DNA from: Podospora pseudoanserina
Lineage: Eukaryota; Ascomycota; Sordariomycetes; Sordariales; Podosporaceae
Assembly (NCBI RefSeq): GCF_035222485.1
Contig: NC_085925.1
Span: 2,666,001 to 2,730,000, forward strand
Direction of reading: 5' to 3'
DNA length: 64,000 bases
Position numbers and translations under genes: made by a program. The first letter of the stretch is position 1. The number at the start of each line of letters is the position of its first letter. Positions 49,577 to 59,542 of the stretch are shown here, piece by piece. The notes under the pieces were generated by a model. That model was not told the DNA's origin, did no database searches, and saw only the letters and a program-made list of their open reading frames with translations.

Positions 49577-50012
49577 TCTCGTTGCCGATAAGGTGCTCGA
49601 ATCGCTCATGAGGCTTCTCGTATCTCTCATTGTTCGGAGGTCCAGTCAAGAGTCTGTCCGGAGATCCGGTGAGGAGTCCTGCGAGCCGTTGAGAGCGCTT
49701 GTGGGCGAGCCGTTGAGAGCATTGTGGGCGAGCTGTTGGGAACAATGTGGGCGCAGAATTCCATAAACAAGTGCTGTAAAATCCCATGAATAAATGCTGC
49801 ATTTTAACAGGTCACAAGGGGCCCAGGTTGCCGATAAGGTACTCGTATCGCATCGTGAGGCTTCTGAAGTCCCCTTGTGATCTATAGCATGATGCTATTG
49901 CTCGGAGGTCCGGTCAGGAGTTCTGGCAGCCGTTGGGAGCGTTGTGGGCGCAGAATTAATGATGTTGAGATTGCTGGGAAATTCCATGAATAAGTGCTGC
50001 ATTTTAACAAAA
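49577..50012. repeat. second direct-repeat pair with nested short tandem units
   Basis: Copy 1 (49577-49806) and copy 2 (about 49829-50012) share TTGCCGATAAGGT, CTCGGAGGTCC-type sequence, GTGGGCGCAGAATT and CCATGAATAA.TGCTGCATTT. Copy 1 also contains three units of about 23 bases (GAGCCGTTGAGAGC..TGTGGGC) at 49682-49750. No coding seen. Confidence 0.75.
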
Positions 50013-50054
50013 TATTACGGATGAGTTAAAGCGACTCGAAATGTATTAAACATC

Positions 50055-53000
50055 TCATAAGAAACCAATCGTAAAAACACGTCCCGAAGCACAGCCAATG
50101 GATATCATCCGCCCTTGGATTGCAGAACAGTGCGCGCGGTATTCCAGTGGTAGCGATAACACTTTTCGGCCATTGCAAATAATCCAGGACCGATCCTGTC
50201 CTAAGCCGTACCCATGCCACCTGGAATCGTCAGGCTGAATTGGGCTTTCCGTAGCTGTAGCTATTTCAATATACCCGGCATTGGTAATGAGGCGGCGGCT
50301 GGTACCGTTAAACGATATGTGGGTTACGGAAGTACCGACATTGATAGTTTCAAGGCAGCTTCCCGATTTCGCTTCCCAAATCCGGATAGTACGATCGTTC
50401 GACGCCGATGCGATTCGGCTACTATCCGGCGAGAATGCTACCGACCGAACCGAATCGCTATGGCCTTCGAGCTTCCGTACCTCCTTGCCCGATTTCGCTT
50501 CCCAAATCCGGATAGTTCGATCGTCCGACGCCGATACGATTCGGCTACCATCCGGCGAGAATACTACCGACCGAACCGAACCGCTATGGCCTTCGAGCTT
50601 CCGTACCTCCTTGCCCGACTTCGCTTCCCAAATCCGGATAGTTTGATCGTACGACGCCGATACGATTCGGCTACCATCCGGCGAGAACGCTACCGACAGA
50701 ACCAAACCGCTATGGCCTTCGAGCTTCCGTACCTCCTTACCCGATTTCGCTTCCCAGATCCGGATAGTCCGGTCGGCCGACGCCGATGCGATTCGGCTAC
50801 CATCCGGCGAGAACGCTACCGACCAAACCCAGTTGCTATGGCCTTCGAATGTTTGAAGACACGGACTCCAGTTTTGCTCGACCACTGGCTTCGTTAGCAC
50901 CCAACTAGGTTCTTCTCCGGCGAATAATCGACGGATGGTACTGTTAGCTGGAGTGAAGAGCAGCGCTGATACGTATGTCTGTAGTGGAGCCTGTTCGATA
51001 ATCGACCGGTTTAGTAAAATAAACCGATATGCGTCTTCGATGAGGTTTATAAAACCGTCTACCCTAGTCTAATCCGTCAATTTAGTTCCGTTATTCGAAC
51101 TAGCAGGGAGTCGGCACTTACCTCGACAATGGTTCTGAGCCTAGTAAGGGAGAGGACTCCGTTCGCTATATCGCCGAGGAGACTCAAGGCTTCAAGCCAG
51201 TGCAGGAAATGGCGGTGGAAGAACGTCTTAATCAACTCTCTTATTCGGATACTCTTGGATCCTGTGGCATGCTGCCTGAATGTCTTTATTAGCCGATAAC
51301 GCCGCGAGCCTTGTAACTCGGCCTTGTCCGCTTCACAAACGTGGTCAATCCAGTATGCACAGGAGTATCCCACTCCAAGTAAAGGATCACTTGCGGGCGG
51401 CCGCCCCTTCATATCATGGATGAGTGTTCCTGGATGCACCAGTTGATACACGTCTCGCCGTAGTGCGTTCTCCATCGCAGCCAAGGATCTTTCGACGATG
51501 CTGAGTTGAACAGCATGTTTCCCAGATGAGAAAATCTTATCGACGGCGGCGTGGCTGACTAGGTAGTCCTTGGCCGACTGATGAATCGGATAAACGTGGT
51601 TCTCTACCAGCGTAAGAAAGGAACCGCACATGTCGACAATCTTCTCCAGATCAGCGGTGTCATATATGAGTCCGGCTAGTGTTCGGAGTTCGAGAATGTG
51701 GAGTGGGCGGTACGCTAAAGTTGCGATTGAAAGCACAGTAAGACACGCGTCCCGGTAGCCGTCCCTAGACTTGGCGATATCTCCCATCATCCTATCGTAA
51801 AGCGGCGGTAGACCTGACGGTATCTCATCGATATGGCGAGCAGCATCATCGGCTAAGACGCTATGGATAGATCGCAAGATTAAATCGACCCATAAAAAGG
51901 TACCCTCAGCCTTCTCGAGTAGTTTTTGCTGGACATTATCTCGCTGAGTAGGGTCGGATCTAAGCGACGGGAGTTGGTCTACCTTGTGCTCGATGTAGGC
52001 TTTGATCGCCTGAGACACGGCTTCCGAGTTTACTTCCAGACTTAACTTTGCATCTGGATTCTCTAGTGCGGGACCCTCGTCAATGTCGACTCCATTGCGG
52101 CTTGTCACGATCCACTTCAGGCGGTTTTGTTGGAGAACAGTGTCTCTAATCAGGCCGAGGAGGTTCGGCAGGCCGTCTTCGCATTCATCGAGAGCGTCAA
52201 CAGCCAAGTAGACGGTTTCCGACCGCGAGTGCTGGATCATTTGCCTAAATACGTTTGACAGTACGTCGAAGGCGTTAACGTTTTTAGTGACGTCAAAGAT
52301 TTCCTTGCCCATTCGGTCGTAGTCGGTCTTAAGGTATAAAACGAGATTAACGTCCTGGATCAGCAAGAGGTATATAAGCCCTTTCAGGACGGCGACTGCA
52401 TTGTTTAAACGGTCGTCAGTATTCTGACAGAAGAAGAACGACAATGACGAGCTAGTGGCGGTGTGGTCGGGTTTGGTTCGGGATTGAAGTTGCTTAATGA
52501 TTGTGGCCAACAGCATTGTCTTCCCCTTGCCGGCACCGCCCTTGATCCAGAGTAGCTTGGTTTCACCGTCTCGCCACTTCTGGTAATTGGGGTGGGAGAG
52601 AATCCAGCGGGACGAATCTTCATATAGAGGCCCCTTCGTTCTTTCAATACGTAGCTTGTCGATGGTGGGATCGGTCCACCTCAGGTCTTTGAGTAGGGAG
52701 TCTCGTTCGGTTTCGCAGGTAGCGGACAAGTGAATGCCTGTTCGATGTTAGAGATTTCCTCAGCAATCGGTCCTGGAGAGATACCTTGTGGTAACGATGT
52801 CGGGATTGCTGACACTTCTTTTATTGCCTCCCGTATTACCGCCGCGACACTGGTCTCTGTGGGCAGCTCCGCTACGCGATTGCTGGTCAAAAGTTGGACA
52901 TCTTCCAGTATGCCCTTCATGAGCGTCTCCACTGTGTCTCCTTTACCCAAGGTACGGACCGCATGCACATATCGCTCCATTCTCGAAGCATCAGCCTGTG

Positions 53001-53280
53001 GCACAACACTCTTAAATATTTTGTCTAGTTGTGTTGCCCTATTCTCGCAGCGCTCTAAGACAGGCTTTATTGCCTTGCAATATTCTTCGTCGGGGTTGGT
53101 GTTATTGAGGTTTCTGGAGACAGTCTGGAGGGTTTTGCGGACAAGAGGGAGCCGTGTCACAATATCGCGGAAGGCTTCTGGGAGGCCTAAGGCATCGTTG
53201 GTGGCATTGTAGACCTTCGCAGTGGCGTCGACAATGGCGATGATGCCAGAGATGATGCCGATGACCTCGGCGCCCGACAT
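50055..53280 (-). CDS. NLR-type receptor: SesA - NACHT - WD40 (HET-E/HNWD-like)
   Basis: Putative intracellular immune/incompatibility receptor. Three exons, 53280-52785, 52737-51122 and 51068-50055, give 1041 aa. Introns 52784-52738 (47 bases, branch ctaac) and 51121-51069 (donor gtaagt, acceptor ttag) both join in phase and place [17 protein letters not shown] and [19 protein letters not shown] in the usual family context. SesA domain at 1-150 ([35 protein letters not shown]). NACHT: Walker A GGAGKGKT at 232-239, Walker [10 protein letters not shown] near 342-350. Four WD40 repeats of 42 residues at about 781-948, then a C-terminal degenerate propeller region. No broken frame remains after splicing, so it looks intact. 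SesA usually signals to a partner effector; none adjoins it here. Confidence 0.9.
50363..50866 (-). repeat. 126-base WD40-coding repeat array
   Basis: Four consecutive units with an exact 126-base period (the marker TGGCCTTCGA on the plus strand recurs at 50461, 50587, 50713 and 50839). Long stretches such as TCGCTTCCCA..TCCGGATAG are identical between units. Differences cluster in the codons after HS and around ASAxDxT. Confidence 0.9.
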
Positions 53281-54081
53281 GTCTCACGGTTCCTACAACA
53301 AATGCAGTTAGACTCTCGGCTCCGTTAGGTAGGATACTCCACTAGACGGGAAGATGCGAATTAGAGCGTTCGAGGAGCTGCTTATGATAACTAGGCGTCG
53401 TTAGACGGGTTTGGCGTGCTGTGTTCTGGTCGGGCCGCGGAGTCGATGCTGGCCTCGATTGACGAGATCGGGCTGCGGCATTTTGGGCAGTCGGTAGCGC
53501 ATAGCTGCCCCGCGTTACGCCGTACGGGCCAATCGAGAAGCGCAGGTGTGATTCGCTGTTGTGAGGCGGCGCTTGCTTAACAAATAGGAATTCCGAGAGG
53601 TTGTTTTCCGGTGTCGAGGAGTCGCCTTTGCGTATTCTTAAACTGTAGACGCTCAGCCGCACATTCTGCTGCGAAAGGGAACTTGCTCTGTCTATGCACA
53701 CAAAACTGGCGTCTGCTCTGGCACTCTTTTAAATGTTTAGGCACGGACCAAATGTACTTCAGGGACATTCAGGTACACTGCAACACCAGTAATAGCTGAC
53801 ATTGCCAGCTTCTTGCATCGCGCAAACAAGAACCGTAAAAACTAAGTAAATACTACAGGTGGTCTTGCGTGATGTTCCACACAGTAACAACGGGCCGCTG
53901 CTATAACTAGTTCAGTGGGTAAGCTGGGGCAAAGTGAACGAGCGTGTTGCACCCACACTCCTGTTTTTTGTAAGAGACCTGTGTGATTTAACCTATTATG
54001 TCACGACCCTGACACATGTGGGGCGCAGAAGGGCACCCCGACCAATTAGTGGATAAGCCAATGAGAAGAGGTTCACCATTA
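53281..54081. other. upstream region of the NLR gene; no supported gene
   Basis: A minus-strand frame of 119 codons (53342-53701) is not like any family. The last 80 bases are a truncated copy of the repeat found at 54479. Confidence 0.45.
53999..54081. repeat. fragment of an LTR-like repeat
   Basis: TGTCAC, then ACATGTGGGGCGCAG, then AGCCAATGAG parallel the start of the repeat at 54479 (TGTCAC, CACATGTGGGGCGCAG, AGCCAATCAG). The transposon end abuts it. Fossil; family uncertain. Confidence 0.45.
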
Positions 54082-54477
54082 ACATGCGTGATAAGCGGGC
54101 CGACCGGATAAGCGAGCCGACCACTTTCCAACACCCTACCATAACTATCCTTAATTACAATACACTACCCTACGAAATAACAATAACTGAATTAGAAACA
54201 GATAAATCAGATAATTCTGCAGCCTCCTGGCATATGCGTACATTATAGCCAGGCTTGTCGCACACACTACAGAACCGAACCTTCATACGGGACCCCCTGC
54301 ACTACCACCGTTTTGTCGTGTTTCCTGGATTACCTGCTCACCCACAGCCTTCTAGTTAACCAGATTTTATGCCTCTTATACAGTAAGTGATCCTCCACGG
54401 TATATATGTGTTTCCTTGACTCTCTGTCTCTTAATTAGGCCCTTATTAGCCTTGCATAGCAAAGAGACCTCTGGACA
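54082..54477 (-). pseudogene. inverted 3' fragment of pogo transposase
   Basis: Reverse-complement match to the transposase 3' end and terminal repeat, including the zinc-knuckle region and the CAGTAAGTGA..CTCCA block. Against the plus-strand copy most differences are G-to-A or C-to-T, as expected from repeat-induced point mutation. It ends exactly where the LTR-like repeat begins. Confidence 0.75.
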
Positions 54478-54478
54478 A

Positions 54479-54930
54479 TGTCACAGTTAACCCAACAGCA
54501 GGTCGCGCCACATGTGGGGCGCAGGACGTCCCCAGCCAATCATTAGGGAAGTCAGGAAACAGCCAATCAGGGTTAGACAAAGTGCTATGGCACCACGGCC
54601 CACGAGCACTCTGTAGGATGCAAGATGCTAAGGGTGATCGGAGGCATAGCACGACGAGCACGTTGCAGGATTCAATGTGCTAAGGGTGATCGGGGCCGTA
54701 GCAGGGTGAGCACCTCGCGGTCCTAAGGTCTATATACACGGAGGAACTGGCTGGTGTAGATAGATGGTTCCGCAGTATGCAATTTCAAGTCACAATCGTT
54801 GGTATCTAGACTGTTGTGATTGAGACAAGACATTTATTGTACACTGCTTAGCTGTACCGAACCAGGATTGTTCAGAAGTGCCTTCAACCAGTATCCCTTT
54901 CAGAGGTTCTGGATAGGGGTTGGTCACAGT
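54479..54930. repeat. LTR-like repeat (possible solo LTR)
   Basis: Starts TGTCACAG next to the truncated transposase fragment and ends near GGTTGGTCACA. Contains CACATGTGGGGCGCAG, a TATA-like CTATATACAC at 54730 and two or three units of about 58 bases built on GCTAAGGGTGATCGG. No matching target duplication was found, so boundaries and class are uncertain. Non-coding fossil. Confidence 0.4.
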
Positions 54931-55030
54931 AGGTGACTGTTTACAGGGCCTTTAGGCCTGTAAACCCCATATCCTATTTTTTTCAATAATTATAACAACA
55001 GATAATAGCTGGACTACTAATGAAAAAGGC

Positions 55031-55952
55031 ATGGATTGGATTCGGCACTTCGATTTCCACACGGCATTTCGTACGAAGGGCAAATATCGGCTGTTAATCC
55101 TTGATGGCTACGAGAGCCACTACTCCGAAGAAACCGAAACCTACTGCCAGAAGTACAATATTATTACATTATGTATACCTCTGCACCCCCCCTATATACT
55201 TCAGCCATTAGATGTAGGCTGTTTTGCGCCATTGAAGAAGGCGTATAGCCGCCAGATTAAGCAGTTGATGCGGATGAATATCGCACACATCAGCAAATTG
55301 GAGTTTCTTTGTGCGTTCAGAGAAGCGTTTTTTGCTTTGATTACAGAAAGAAATATCCAGGGGGTTTTTGCCGGAGCCGGTGTTATGCCGCACGACCCGG
55401 AGAGGGTGATATCTAAGCTAGATATGCGCATTGGGACTTCAACACCCCCATCCTCAAGGCCGGGCACGGCATTACCTTGGCTCTTCCAAACACCACACAA
55501 CCCTCGAGAAGCTACTTCACAGTCAGAGCTTATTAAAACTCGGATATCAAACCACCAGGGTAGCTCTTCAACATCTATGTTGACTGCTATGGATCGATTA
55601 ACTAAAGGTACGAAGGCTATGATGTACAAGGTGGCTCTTCTACAAACGGAGGTCTCGGCACTGCGAAAGGCTAATGAAGCACTTTAATACGAGACGGAGA
55701 GCCAAAAAAACACGTGTGAGGCTTGGAGGGTCACTTACTGTACAAGAGGCACAGGATCTACTGGATCAGAAGACTGTGGGCGAGCAGGTAATCCAGGAAA
55801 ACCGACAGAATGGTGGTAGTGCAGTGGGGTCCCGTATGAAGGTTCGGTGCTGTGGTGTATGCGGCAAGCCTGGCCATAATGTACGCACCTGCAAGGAAGC
55901 TGCAGAATCATCGGATTCATCTGTTTCTGATTCAGTTATAGTTATTTCGTAG
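55031..55952 (+). pseudogene. 5'-truncated pogo/DDE_1 transposase
   Basis: The first open part (55031-55687) encodes the second half of the DDE_1 catalytic domain: LLILDGYESHYSEE with a catalytic Asp, IPLHPPYILQPLDVGCFAPLK, then PHDPERVISKLD. After a shift of frame near 55680 the C-terminal tail continues (TRRRAKKTRVRLGGSLTV) to a zinc knuckle CGVCGKPGHNVRTC and an acidic end SSDSSVSDS. The DNA-binding N-terminus and first catalytic Asp are absent, so it cannot be autonomous. Confidence 0.85.
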
Positions 55953-56041
55953 TGTTGTAGTTGTGTAATTGAGGATTGATGTTGTAGGGTGGTGGAAAAG
56001 TGCTCACTCGCTTAGAATGCTCACTCGCTTATCACGCACGT

Positions 56042-56762
56042 TATACTTTTACCGCCCGTCTTATTTTCAAATTTTATTTTCTGTCGGCGGTTATGCGCCT
56101 GAGGTGCATTGGAAGAAGGAGGGGAGTGAATGTATAAGATGGAAAAAGAAATAGTCCTCAGCTTTTGGCAGCATGTCTTCCAGAATAGGCATTAGATTTC
56201 CCTGGAAATGACAGTCTGGATGTAGTGCACAATCGAAACCGAGCCTTGTTGTCAATTGCGTCGGGTCTTCTACATCATGCTCACACGTCTGCCCTTCACC
56301 AAGTAGTTAGCCAATAAGCAACATTTCCCATGAAGTTCCGTGCAATACATAGATGATGGACGGTGCCTTCAGTTCAACTTACACCCTTTCAACCTCTCCA
56401 GACCTATTTTCGCTCAGGGGTCCTCTTGGGCACCCCTTGTTCACTTCCACAACTCAACCTCAATAAAGAAGTGAGTTTGTAGCTGGAAAAAGGTCATGTT
56501 ACCTTTCAATCTAAATACCTAGGTAGTCTAGCCTCAGAAACGAGCAAAACTTGTCATCACGTCGTAGATCATGACCCGCCCCCCCTTTAGCCCCGTGTGA
56601 TCTTTGTTTCCCTCAAGACAAGAGAGAAAAACAACAGATCGGATATCAAAATGCCCTTCCATTCCTTCTTATAGCTCCGGGAAACAAACCAATCAAAAAC
56701 TTCCTTCTGAAGCACTCCAGAACAAAACATAGAAAAAAAAGATGAAATGAACGAGTAAAAGT
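56042..56762. other. intergenic region with no supported gene
   Basis: 3' flank of the transposon and of the FAR1-type gene. No repeat or RNA gene recognised. Confidence 0.5.
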
Positions 56763-57788
56763 TCACCTCACAACCTGCTGTCCGGCCTGCCCACCCCCTT
56801 GCGCATTATTCCCCTGCTGCTGCTGTTGACTCTCCTCCTTCTTCAACAACCTCTTCCGGTTATACAAATCCGTATTCAACACATTGACATACCCCCTCCT
56901 CCTAAGCTCCTCCTGAATCTGGCTCACCAACCTCCCCTCCCTCAACCAGCCGTCCACCTCGGCGCTCACGAAATCCGGCAGCTTCCTCGCCCTCGGGTCG
57001 CTGGTGTCGGTGCTCGGTCCATGATTATGGACTTTATGTTCCTCGTTGGGGTAATGCAGCACCCAGACGTCGGAATCCTTGGCTGTCTCGATGACCTCAA
57101 ATTTGAAGAGACAGCCGCATTTCTTGGACGTTCTATCGGTAGTGGGCTTCCGCCTGCCTTCCTCTTTGGCCTTGACAAACACCGAGGGGTCGACGGGGGG
57201 TCGGTGGTGGCGGGCTTCGCCGCCGCGGAAGCAGACCCAGCGGACTTTTCGCTTGCCGGTTACTTTTGCGCCGGCGATGCGCATGGAGTAGCCTCGCGGG
57301 AGGGTCCAGGCGTCGAGGGTGGCTTGCATCGCGGCGCGGGAGTTGATGACGAAGTTGGGGGGTGGGGGTTCGAGGGGGATTATGGGTTGTTGGGGTTGTT
57401 GTGGGATGGCATGTTGCTGGTATGCGAGGTGTTGTTGCGGCTGCGTAGGTTGGGATTGTTGACTTTGTTGTTGCTGCTGCTGCTGTTGCTGTTGCGGTGG
57501 TTGTTGTTGACCCCCCTGTGATAATGATTGCGGTGGTGGTGGAGGCGGCGGGCCGCCAGGGGCACCAGGAGCGGGTGGTCCCGCTGACGCCGGCGCAACG
57601 CCGCTGACTCCGCCTCCTGCCGGGACCTGGGCTGGGCCCCCACCACCGCTAGGTGCTGCACCACCACCAAAGTTTGGGTTCTGGCTGATCTTGAGGACAG
57701 CCTCGATGCGACTGAGGCGGCGGTCGATGGCAGTGAGGGAGTTGAACAAGGTGTTGAACTGGCTGGGGGTCAGGGTGTTTGCTGCCAT
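56763..57788 (-). CDS. FAR1-type DNA-binding domain protein
   Basis: 341 aa, single exon. A short helical N-terminus (LFNSLTAIDRRLSRIEAVLK, possible coiled coil) is followed by Gly/Pro-rich and poly-Gln stretches (about 45-135). A FAR1/WRKY-GCM1-like zinc domain lies at about 150-260: SRAAMQATLDAWTLPRGYSM, then RWVCFRGGEARHH, CGCLFKFEV and WVLHYPNEEHKVHNHGPS, giving a Cys...Cys...His-x-His zinc pattern. The C-terminal helix (VSQIQEELRRRGYVNVLNTD) resembles the start of Mutator-like transposases, then a second Gln-rich tail. The transposase catalytic core is absent, so this is likely a transposase-derived regulator or a fungal FAR1-type factor; targets unknown. Confidence 0.8.
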   Translation of the reverse strand: MAANTLTPSQFNTLFNSLTAIDRRLSRIEAVLKISQNPNFGGGAAPSGGGGPAQVPAGGGVSGVAPASAGPPAPGAPGGPPPPPPPQSLSQGGQQQPPQQQQQQQQQQSQQSQPTQPQQHLAYQQHAIPQQPQQPIIPLEPPPPNFVINSRAAMQATLDAWTLPRGYSMRIAGAKVTGKRKVRWVCFRGGEARHHRPPVDPSVFVKAKEEGRRKPTTDRTSKKCGCLFKFEVIETAKDSDVWVLHYPNEEHKVHNHGPSTDTSDPRARKLPDFVSAEVDGWLREGRLVSQIQEELRRRGYVNVLNTDLYNRKRLLKKEESQQQQQGNNAQGGGQAGQQVVR

Positions 57789-59041
57789 GGGTTCTCCAAA
57801 AGTACAGGGGATCCAGGTTGACAGAGAGCGATATTTTGTTTGCGCCGCACTGTGTGTGTGTCTTTCCCCAGCTTTTTGGTGGTTTGTGTTGACAAAGTCC
57901 AGCCAGCCAACCGGGCGCCTGTCGGGTCGCGGAGAGTCCTGTGCGCTTCGCGCGCGTCACTCGGCTTCTGGTTTTTTTTTTTTTTTTTGGAAATGGCGAG
58001 GATATCGGAATAACAGCAGACACGAGCCAAACAAACCAAGGCGAACAGGTTGCGCGCAAAAGAAAAAAAACAAATTCACATATCGCGGTTGGTGAGTGTC
58101 AGATCAGGGAAACGATGACGATGGGCCAAAGGCTGATAATGGAGATGGCTGAGAGCATCGGGTTCGCGATTCTCGTCACGTGGTCTGCACGAATGAACGA
58201 GGCGGCGCTGCGGGAAAACAAATTGTGGGTGCCGCCCGATGCGGGGTTCGCGCCCAAATATTCAACCTCAGGCTTCTTTTCTACCCCTCTATTTTCTTTC
58301 TGCAGTGCAACCTATCACCATCTCACATCTCACAGACGCAAATGCGCTGCTCTTGCATAATCAGCTTTTGGCCAGCAGAGATAATCAGCTATCGTCTTGT
58401 TAGCAGCCATCGTAGAGGATCGTAACTTGGAAAGGGAACAAGTACTAATGCTGCCGGCGTACCGAAATCGTGCATCTCTTCTCACGCAATTCTCTCAGAT
58501 CTGAAATCCTAGAAACCAGGCATGGACCCCAACCAGCCAGTCTGCACCTTAATGCCATAAATCTATGACGGTGTCTGAGATAGGGGGATGATAACTATCG
58601 ATCGAAGTCTCAACACTCTTCTGGGTTGGCCACCTAGTCTGTGCAAGCAAAGTGGGTTCTGAACGTTTCTTTTGGCCCCAGCCTGGTGTGAAGATTCGAT
58701 TCCCAAACCATCAGCAGAGTACTAGCTGTTCAAGAAGTAGCTTCAGGAGAATGATGTGCTTCCCGAATTTCTGAGGTTATCCAAATCAAAACTACAGAAT
58801 ATTGTCATTTGCCCCAGGGCTTGCTTTGTGAAGGTAATGCCCAACTTGATCTTTGTTTTCTCTCAAATGAGTAAACTCTCCAAGGAAGTCAGGAATCACC
58901 TGGTGTGCCGACTGTGTGTTGAATCAGTATCCCCCACTGGCATTACCTCATGCTTGCAACCCAGTGAGACAGTGGCAATCGGCCAGGCAACTCACTCTGC
59001 TGTATTCGCACTTTACCAGTGCACCAACGGCAGACTTGGAG
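57789..59041. promoter_or_regulatory. divergent intergenic region FAR1-type gene / ISG12-like gene
   Basis: 1.25 kb. T-run at 57972-57988 and A-run near 58062. A donor/leader structure for the ISG12-like gene may exist but cannot be fixed. No other gene supported. Confidence 0.4.
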
Positions 59042-59542
59042 ATGTTCGAGCCTGTCCAGGGCCAAATACCAGTCATCGTCTCAGCCATTGCCAACTCGAA
59101 CCAACTAACCGCCGCTATCATCAAAGAGTTGCAAGACAACCACGCTGCCATCTTGACCGCCATCCAAGATGGTTTGCTTATTATCCTAGATACTGCCGAG
59201 AAGGTAGGTACCTATGTATCCGTCTGCGTGGTCCAGAGTGATGTTCTGACGCAATTCCCAGGTGCGAGTTTGGGCAGCCGAAAACCCCGACAAGATAGCT
59301 ATCACAATTGCCGGCCTCATCTTGGTTGTCGCCCCAGGTGTTGTCGCTGGACCTGTCCTTTCTTCGGTTGGGGTTGGCGAGGGTGGTGTAGCTGCCGGTA
59401 AGTGTCCATCCTCTACCTCACACCACGATCCATAGCTAATACAAGATATCAAGGCTCACTCGCTGCGTTTATTCACAGTTATATCGGCAACGTCGCCGCG
59501 GGGAGTATCTTTGCCGCTCTTCAGAGTGCCGGGCCAAGATGA
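59042..59542 (+). CDS. ISG12/IFI6-like (Ifi-6-16 family) small glycine-rich membrane protein
   Basis: Three exons, 59042-59203, 59262-59397 and 59454-59542, give 128 aa; introns 59204-59261 (donor gtaggt, acceptor ccag) and 59398-59453 (donor gtaagt, branch gctaat, acceptor caag) are phase-consistent, and no single frame shows the whole protein. Residues 1-54 are helical (MFEPVQGQIPVIVSAIANSN). The C-terminal part carries the family hallmark: hydrophobic IAGLILVVAPGVVAGPVLSS, then GVAAGSLAAFIHSYIGNVA, then AGSIFAALQSAG. In animals this family (ISG12/IFI27/IFI6) sits in mitochondrial or ER membranes and affects apoptosis; fungal members are uncharacterised. Only the sequence pattern supports the call. 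Confidence 0.85.

Larger units (their letters stand above)
54082..56041. mobile_element. composite pogo/Fot1-type DNA transposon, TA target duplication
   Basis: Ends start ACATGCGTGATAAGCG (left) and, reversed, ACGTGCGTGATAAGCG (right), each flanked by TA, as in Tc1-mariner/pogo elements. Each end carries an internal repeated motif like ATAAGCGAG...GACC. The left 54082-54477 is an inverted, RIP-like copy of the right 3' end (55650-56041 reversed), not a 5' end. Between them lie an LTR-like repeat (54479-~54930) and a 5'-truncated transposase on the plus strand. So both termini derive from the 3' terminus, giving a fold-back layout. Confidence 0.8.

Noticed and set aside
50214-50897. 227-codon plus-strand frame with repeated blocks
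   Set aside because: Antisense of the WD40 repeats; the 126-base period keeps the opposite frame open.
53342-53701. 119-codon minus-strand frame upstream of the NLR
   Set aside because: No family features and no splice path into the NLR was convincing.
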